A DNA stretch of 64,000 bases from Dehalogenimonas sp. W. GTDB lineage: Bacteria; Chloroflexota; Dehalococcoidia; Dehalococcoidales; Dehalococcoidaceae. Under the pieces are notes generated by a model. It saw only the letters and a program-made list of their open reading frames with translations. It did not search any database and was not told where the DNA came from. The stretch lies in contig NZ_CP146612.1 of NCBI RefSeq assembly GCF_037094495.1, positions 1,488,001 through 1,552,000 of the forward strand. Reading direction: 5' to 3'. This document shows positions 59,125 to 64,000 of this stretch, piece after piece (position 1 is the stretch's first letter; the number at the start of each line of letters is the position of its first letter). The translations under genes were made by a program, and so were the position numbers.

Positions 59125-60056
59125 TAACATTCCGCCTTTGCCAAAATCGTTCTGGCTCTCAAAATATCGCCCTCAATCTGCTTCTTTAAAGAGTCAACTG
59201 AGTCAAACTTAATTTCCGGGCGAATTTGCTTTATTATAGCAATTTCCAGTATGTCATCGTAAACCTGGGTATTAAAGTCAAAGATGTGGGTTTCCACTGA
59301 TCGCTTACCGCCACCAAAGGTCGGTCTCGTCCCGATATTGGTAATTGCCGGCCAATACTGCCCGGCAATTAAGGCCCGGGTGGCGTAAACACCGTCAGCC
59401 GGCAAGGCCTGATCAGCGGCAATTTCCAAATTAGCCGTCGGAATGCCCAACCCCATTCCACGGCCCTCACCTGTAATGACCCGACCTTCAAGCGAAAAAC
59501 AGCGTCCCAGCAATTGATGTACCCGTTCCATATCACTTTGGGTCATTGCTTTGCGTATCAGTGTGGAACTGATTTTAGCATTGTCAATTTGCTCAGGTTC
59601 CACAACGGTCAGGCTGAAGCCTTTGCGGGCTCCGATATCTTTCAGGATAGCAGCGTTGCCTGAGCGGTCACGGCCAAGGGTAAAATCCGGCCCGATTACG
59701 AGTCTGCGCATAGATAAATGGCTGACCAGTAAATCCGTAAATTGTTCTGCTGATAATGCAGCCAGTTCTTCGGAAAAAGTCAGGCATACGACATGCTTAA
59801 TACCAATTGCCTTGATAAGGTTCAGTCGCTGCTTTATTGACGTCAAATGAGGCAACTCTCGATGTTTACCCAAAACCAGCCGGGGGTGACCGATGAAGGT
59901 AACGGCGGCTGAGGCCAAACCAAGGACAACAGCTTGCCGGACGGTTTCCTTGAGAAGCGCCTGGTGACCCAGGTGAACCCCATCAAAAACACCGACCGTT
60001 AAAACTGTTGGCTGGATTAGCTCGGCAGATTTGAATTCTTTTTGTAATTGCGTCAC
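59124..60056 (-). CDS. ribF: Bifunctional riboflavin kinase/FAD synthetase
   Basis: 310 residues. N-terminal FAD synthetase half with LTVGVFDGVHLGHQ (HLGH) and RLVIGPDFTLGRDRSGN; C-terminal flavokinase half with GRGMGLGIPTANLEI and YATRALI. It makes FMN and FAD. The start is uncertain: GTG 60056 is used, with TTG 60065 and 60071 possible; none has a good Shine-Dalgarno. First gene of the operon leading to pdxT. A hairpin precedes it. Confidence 0.9.
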   Translation of the reverse strand: MTQLQKEFKSAELIQPTVLTVGVFDGVHLGHQALLKETVRQAVVLGLASAAVTFIGHPRLVLGKHRELPHLTSIKQRLNLIKAIGIKHVVCLTFSEELAALSAEQFTDLLVSHLSMRRLVIGPDFTLGRDRSGNAAILKDIGARKGFSLTVVEPEQIDNAKISSTLIRKAMTQSDMERVHQLLGRCFSLEGRVITGEGRGMGLGIPTANLEIAADQALPADGVYATRALIAGQYWPAITNIGTRPTFGGGKRSVETHIFDFNTQVYDDILEIAIIKQIRPEIKFDSVDSLKKQIEGDILRARTILAKAEC

Positions 60057-60072
60057 GTTAAACAAAACCAAA

Positions 60073-60092
60073 AAGGGGATACCTATCCCCTT
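60073..60092 (-). other. Hairpin upstream of ribF
   Basis: On the minus strand AAGGGGATA pairs with TATCCCCTT (2-nt loop) and is followed by TTTT, terminator-like. The candidate promoter TTAAGT-17-TATAGT (-10 at 60094-60099) would start transcription inside it, so it may instead terminate a read-through transcript or form the 5' end. Confidence 0.4.
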
Positions 60093-60204
60093 AACTATAA
60101 AATTGGGTGAAATGACACTTAATATTAGCATGGGTGGCCGAAAAGCTCAATCACAGTGGGTAGGAGACGTGCCGGAAATGTAATGGGCGACGCCATAAAA
60201 CATG

Positions 60205-60233
60205 TTGACATCCGATTAGTATCGGTATATACT
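60205..60233 (+). promoter_or_regulatory. rpoB promoter
   Basis: Consensus TTGACA (60205-60210), 17-nt spacer, TATACT (60228-60233). Leader of about 120 nt to rpoB. Confidence 0.75.
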
Positions 60234-60274
60234 GAGTGGTTGTTAATTATGCCTCTTAGCTTTTATTATTATTT

Positions 60275-60298
60275 TGGGCCTCTTTCGGCCCATTTTTT
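60275..60298 (+). terminator. Terminator hairpin in the rpoB leader
   Basis: TGGGCC (60275-60280), loop TCTTTC, GGCCCA (60287-60292), then six T. It lies between the rpoB promoter and gene, so it could attenuate rpoB. Confidence 0.75.
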
Positions 60299-60361
60299 CA
60301 CTTGGTCATAGTCCGTCATTTTCCTTAAGCATTTATTGATCGTTTATTTTAAGGAGTAGAC

Positions 60362-63300
60362 ATGGTTTCAACTTTACCTGCTACCGGTGTAGTATCATCG
60401 GCCGCCACCCGCAAATCCTATTCCAAGATCCCCGAAGTGGTAAACGTACCCAATCTCATTGATATCCAATTGGCCTCTTTCCGCTGGTTCATGGAAGACG
60501 GGTTGAAAGCGCTGGTTGAAGAGATATCTCCGGTAAAAGACTTCAACGGCAACCGTATGGAACTGGAGTTTATCGGGTATGAATTCAGGGAACCGCGCAT
60601 GTCCGAAGAAGAATGTCAGCATCGGGACAAAGATTATTCCATTCCTTTATATGTTAAGGCTCGTCTGATAATCAAGGCCACCGGCGAGATCAAGGAGCCG
60701 TTTGAGATCTTTTTTGGCGACCTGCCGCTGATGACTGCCAACGGCACTTTCATTACCAGCGGTACCGAAAGAGTCGTCGTCAGCCAGTTGTTACGTTCAC
60801 CCGGTGTGTATTTTACCGTTCAGGATGATACGGCAACCGGCCGGCCACTGTGCCATACCAGTTTGATACCCAGCCGCGGCGCCTGGCTGGAATTTGAAAC
60901 TTCAAACCGTGACGTAATCTCGGTAAAAATTGATGGCCGGCGCAAGATTCCGGTCACCAGTTTCTTGCGTGCTATCGGCTACGGTTCAGATCAGGAACTT
61001 ATAGATTTATTTGCTGATGTGGATACATCGCCGGACCACATATATATACAGTCTTCTATTGAAAAAGATCCGCTGATTCGGGATACAGCCGGGGCTTTGA
61101 TTGATCTTTACGGGCGGTTGAGACCTGGCGATCCGGCCAACGTTGATAACGCCACCAAGCTGGTTAACGATATGTTCTTCAGCCCTGATCACTACGACCT
61201 GGGCGCTGTCGGCCGTTATAAAGTCAACCGGCGGTTGAATTTGGAAGGCAAGGTTAGTGAGGCAAATAGGGCCTTAACCCGGGAAGACATCATTGCTATT
61301 ATCAAGCAAATCATCAATATCAATAACAGTGTGGATCATGCTGATGATATTGACCATCTGGGCAACCGGCGTATCCGAACGGTAGGGGAACTGATTCAGA
61401 ATCAGTTCCGTATAGGCCTTATTCGGCTGGAACGGGTTGCAAGGGAGAGGATGAGCATTGTCCCTTTGGATCAGGTGACACCCGGCGGGCTGGTGAATAT
61501 TCGCCCGGTGGTTGCTGCGGTGCGGGAGTTTTTCGGCGGCTCGCAGTTGTCCCAGTTCATGGATCAGACAAATCCGCTTTCTGAACTGACCCATAAGCGC
61601 CGTTTGTCAGCCATGGGTCCCGGCGGTTTGTCTCGCGATCGTGCCGGGTTTGACGTCCGTGACGTTCATTATTCCCATTACGGCCGTATTTGTCCTATTG
61701 AAACGCCGGAAGGCCCCAATATCGGCCTAATCGGCTCTCTGGCAGCGTACGGCAGGGTTAATCGTTATGGTTTTATTGAAACCCCTTACCGCAAGGTGAT
61801 CCGGGAGTTGCTTAATCATGATCTTCGATTGGTCGGCCTGGCGCCGGTTGAGGACATCATGGACGGGGGAAAAATTGTTTTGGCCGCCGGTAGCATTGTG
61901 GATGATAAATCTTTCAAGGCCATAGCCAAATTATCGGAGCAGACAGTTAAGGTTGAGCCATTCGTTTCTGATGAAATATATTATCTGGCTGCTGATGAAG
62001 AAGATAAGTACGTTATCGCCCAGGCTCACGCCCAACTTGACGGTCGGGGGCGCTTTTTAGACGAACGTATTGAGTCTCGCCTTGGCGAAAGCTATCTCTA
62101 TGAACCACCGGCCAAGATTGAGTATATGGATATCTCGCCCAAACAGATTTTCAGCGTAGCGGCGTCGTTGATTCCATTTTTGGAACACGATGACGCTAAC
62201 CGTGCTTTGATGGGCGCCAATATGCAACGGCAGGCAGTGCCTTTGTTGCGGCCCGAAGCACCTTTAGTAGCGACCGGTATGGAAAAAGAAGCTGTTCGTT
62301 ATAGTTCTCATGTTATATTTGCCCGTCGTGACGGCAAGGTGCAGTCGGTAACCAGCGAGAAAATCATCGTTGAAACCCTTGATGGGCAGGAAGATGAGTA
62401 CAAGCTGGTCAAGTTCATGAAAACCAATCAGGGCACCAGTATTAACCAGCGTCCCATCGTCAACCGTGGCGATAATGTTGTCGCCGGTCAGGTTTTGGTG
62501 GATTCCTCCGCCACTGAAAACGGTGAGCTGGCACTTGGACAGAATCTGGTCTGTGCCTTCATGAGCTGGCACGGCTATAACTACGAAGACGCTATCATTT
62601 TGAATGAGCGGTTGGTTAAGGAAGACCGACTGACCTCACTTCACATAACGCGCCATGAACTGGAAGCCAGAGATACCAAGCTGGGCGTTGAAGAAATTAC
62701 TCGTGATATTCCGAACGTGGGCGAGGAATCACTGCGGGAACTTGATGAAGATGGCATTATCCGCGTCGGGGCTGAGGTAGGGCCTGATGACATTCTGGTG
62801 GGAAAAATTACTCCCAAAGGCGAAACCGAGCTGTCAGCCGAAGAGAAGCTGTTGAGAGCCATATTCGGGGAAAAAGCCCGGGAAGTTAAAGACACATCAT
62901 TACGTATGCCCCATGGCGAATGGGGTAAAGTAATCGCTGTTAAAATGTTCTCTCGCGACGAAGGCGATGACCTGCCGGCCAGGGTCAATAAATGGGTGCA
63001 GGTCTGGGTTGCCCAAAAGCGTCAAATTTCTGTAGGCGACAAATTGGCCGGACGTCATGGTAATAAGGGTATTGTTTCCATTGTGGCGCCTTCCGAGGAC
63101 ATGCCTTTTTTGCCTGATGGGACGCCGGTTGACGTGATTCTTAACCCTATCGGGGTGCCTTCCCGTATGAATTTGGGTCAGATACTTGAACTGCACCTGG
63201 GATGGGCCGGACATTTGATGGGTTTCAAAGTTCGTACACCTGTTTTTGACGGAGCTTCTGACGTGGATATTGAAGACGATCTGGCACGTGCTTCTATTGC

Positions 63301-64000
63301 CCAGATGGCTGGTTTGATTAAACTGGACTACGCGGCCAAGAATACCGCTGAAATTGTTAAAAAATCCGTTGCCTGGCTTAACGAGCGTGGCTATGATGGG
63401 CGTAAAGTGTTTGACAGCCAGGTTGTCGGGTTTGCCCGCGAAGTATGTTTGCGATTATGGCTGACCCAGCAAGGCATAGCTGATGTTGGCGACATCAACG
63501 CCGGGGAGCTCTTTGATCGGGCGTTCAAAGTGGCCAGGGACCATAATATACCATTACCCATTGATGGCAAGACACTGTTACGTGACGGTAAAACCGGTGA
63601 ATATTTTGACCAGCCGATTACCGTCGGGAACATGTATATTCTGAAGCTGAACCATTTGGTGGAAGACAAGGTTCATGCCCGGTCCACCGGTCCTTACTCC
63701 CTGATAAGTCAGCAGCCTTTGGGCGGGAAAGCCCAATTCGGTGGGCAGCGATTCGGTGAGATGGAAGTTTGGACTCTTGAGGCCTATGGCGCCGCATATA
63801 ACCTTCAGGAAATGCTTACCATCAAAAGTGACGATGTGACCGGACGCGCCAAAGCCTATGAGTCAATTGTCAAAGGTGAAGATGTGTCGCAACCAGGTGT
63901 ACCGGAATCTTTCAAGGTTCTGGTTAAGGAATTGCAGAGTCTGGGTCTGTCGGTTGAGGTAATCAACGAAGAGGAAAATCGGTTACCGGCGGAGCATTTA
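60362..64000 (+). CDS. rpoB: RNA polymerase beta subunit (3' end off the window)
   Basis: 1213 residues visible without a stop. ATG 60362 with AAGGAG 5 nt upstream. Features: N-terminal [31 protein letters not shown], the rifampicin region [35 protein letters not shown] with wild-type Asp, His and Ser at the usual resistance sites, [28 protein letters not shown] and [17 protein letters not shown] near the end. No rplJ/rplL precede it, so rpoB stands alone here; rpoC is presumably downstream. Confidence 0.97.
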   Translation, partial: MVSTLPATGVVSSAATRKSYSKIPEVVNVPNLIDIQLASFRWFMEDGLKALVEEISPVKDFNGNRMELEFIGYEFREPRMSEEECQHRDKDYSIPLYVKARLIIKATGEIKEPFEIFFGDLPLMTANGTFITSGTERVVVSQLLRSPGVYFTVQDDTATGRPLCHTSLIPSRGAWLEFETSNRDVISVKIDGRRKIPVTSFLRAIGYGSDQELIDLFADVDTSPDHIYIQSSIEKDPLIRDTAGALIDLYGRLRPGDPANVDNATKLVNDMFFSPDHYDLGAVGRYKVNRRLNLEGKVSEANRALTREDIIAIIKQIININNSVDHADDIDHLGNRRIRTVGELIQNQFRIGLIRLERVARERMSIVPLDQVTPGGLVNIRPVVAAVREFFGGSQLSQFMDQTNPLSELTHKRRLSAMGPGGLSRDRAGFDVRDVHYSHYGRICPIETPEGPNIGLIGSLAAYGRVNRYGFIETPYRKVIRELLNHDLRLVGLAPVEDIMDGGKIVLAAGSIVDDKSFKAIAKLSEQTVKVEPFVSDEIYYLAADEEDKYVIAQAHAQLDGRGRFLDERIESRLGESYLYEPPAKIEYMDISPKQIFSVAASLIPFLEHDDANRALMGANMQRQAVPLLRPEAPLVATGMEKEAVRYSSHVIFARRDGKVQSVTSEKIIVETLDGQEDEYKLVKFMKTNQGTSINQRPIVNRGDNVVAGQVLVDSSATENGELALGQNLVCAFMSWHGYNYEDAIILNERLVKEDRLTSLHITRHELEARDTKLGVEEITRDIPNVGEESLRELDEDGIIRVGAEVGPDDILVGKITPKGETELSAEEKLLRAIFGEKAREVKDTSLRMPHGEWGKVIAVKMFSRDEGDDLPARVNKWVQVWVAQKRQISVGDKLAGRHGNKGIVSIVAPSEDMPFLPDGTPVDVILNPIGVPSRMNLGQILELHLGWAGHLMGFKVRTPVFDGASDVDIEDDLARASIAQMAGLIKLDYAAKNTAEIVKKSVAWLNERGYDGRKVFDSQVVGFAREVCLRLWLTQQGIADVGDINAGELFDRAFKVARDHNIPLPIDGKTLLRDGKTGEYFDQPITVGNMYILKLNHLVEDKVHARSTGPYSLISQQPLGGKAQFGGQRFGEMEVWTLEAYGAAYNLQEMLTIKSDDVTGRAKAYESIVKGEDVSQPGVPESFKVLVKELQSLGLSVEVINEEENRLPAEHL

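Overview
The window reads as a piece of chromosome from a Dehalococcoidia-like Chloroflexota bacterium, most likely Dehalogenimonas or a close relative. This is inference from gene content and style: a moderately GC-rich, densely packed chromosome with a membrane pyrophosphatase, a translin homologue, a ThiD2-ThiE protein, a tubulin/FtsZ-family GTPase outside a division cluster, frequent GTG and TTG starts, and no outer-membrane machinery. No rRNA gene, phage, transposase or CRISPR array was seen.

Left edge (1-4.9 kb): a small minus-strand operon (HNH-like zinc protein, small membrane protein, divergent PAP2 protein), then a tubulin-like GTPase convergent with a 757-residue alanine-rich coiled-coil protein whose first 690 residues contain no proline. 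From 4.9 to 11.4 kb lie rlmN and cobB, a pantothenate cluster (DUF2520 dehydrogenase, panD, panB, panC) and surE. queA follows at 11.7 kb. From 12.7 to 16.9 kb is an accessory zone: a TM2-like protein, an XRE regulator with a membrane partner, a chagasin-like inhibitor, a ribbon-helix-helix protein and an AT-rich orphan gene. 

From 16.9 to 46 kb is core metabolism and information processing: an ABC exporter, purine salvage (hpt, adenine deaminase), a phosphoribosyltransferase, rluB, sbcD, glycyl-tRNA synthetase, a CPA-type antiporter, hppA, translin, ThiD2-ThiE, yraN, rnhB, nadE, an uracil methyltransferase-Maf fusion, typA, a two-component system, mutS2 and tRNA-Asp. From 46.4 to 51.1 kb is the classic rpsF-ssb-rpsR / rpmH-rnpA-yidD-yidC-jag block, interrupted by a beta-propeller lipoprotein gene. 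An isoleucine T-box controls a eukaryotic-like ileS. A minus-strand operon (ribF, tyrS, aminotransferase, serA, pdxT) follows, and a divergent rpoB with its own promoter and leader terminator runs off the right end.

The strongest unexplained signals are the tubulin homologue beside the very long proline-free coiled coil, repeated evidence for leaderless transcripts (a -10 box ending 8-10 nt before the start codon, with no Shine-Dalgarno), a hairpin placed exactly between the Shine-Dalgarno and start codon of the pantothenate operon, a likely AUC start on rpsF, the 113-nt yidC/jag overlap, and several enzymes that have lost catalytic residues (PAP2, HNH, ThiE).
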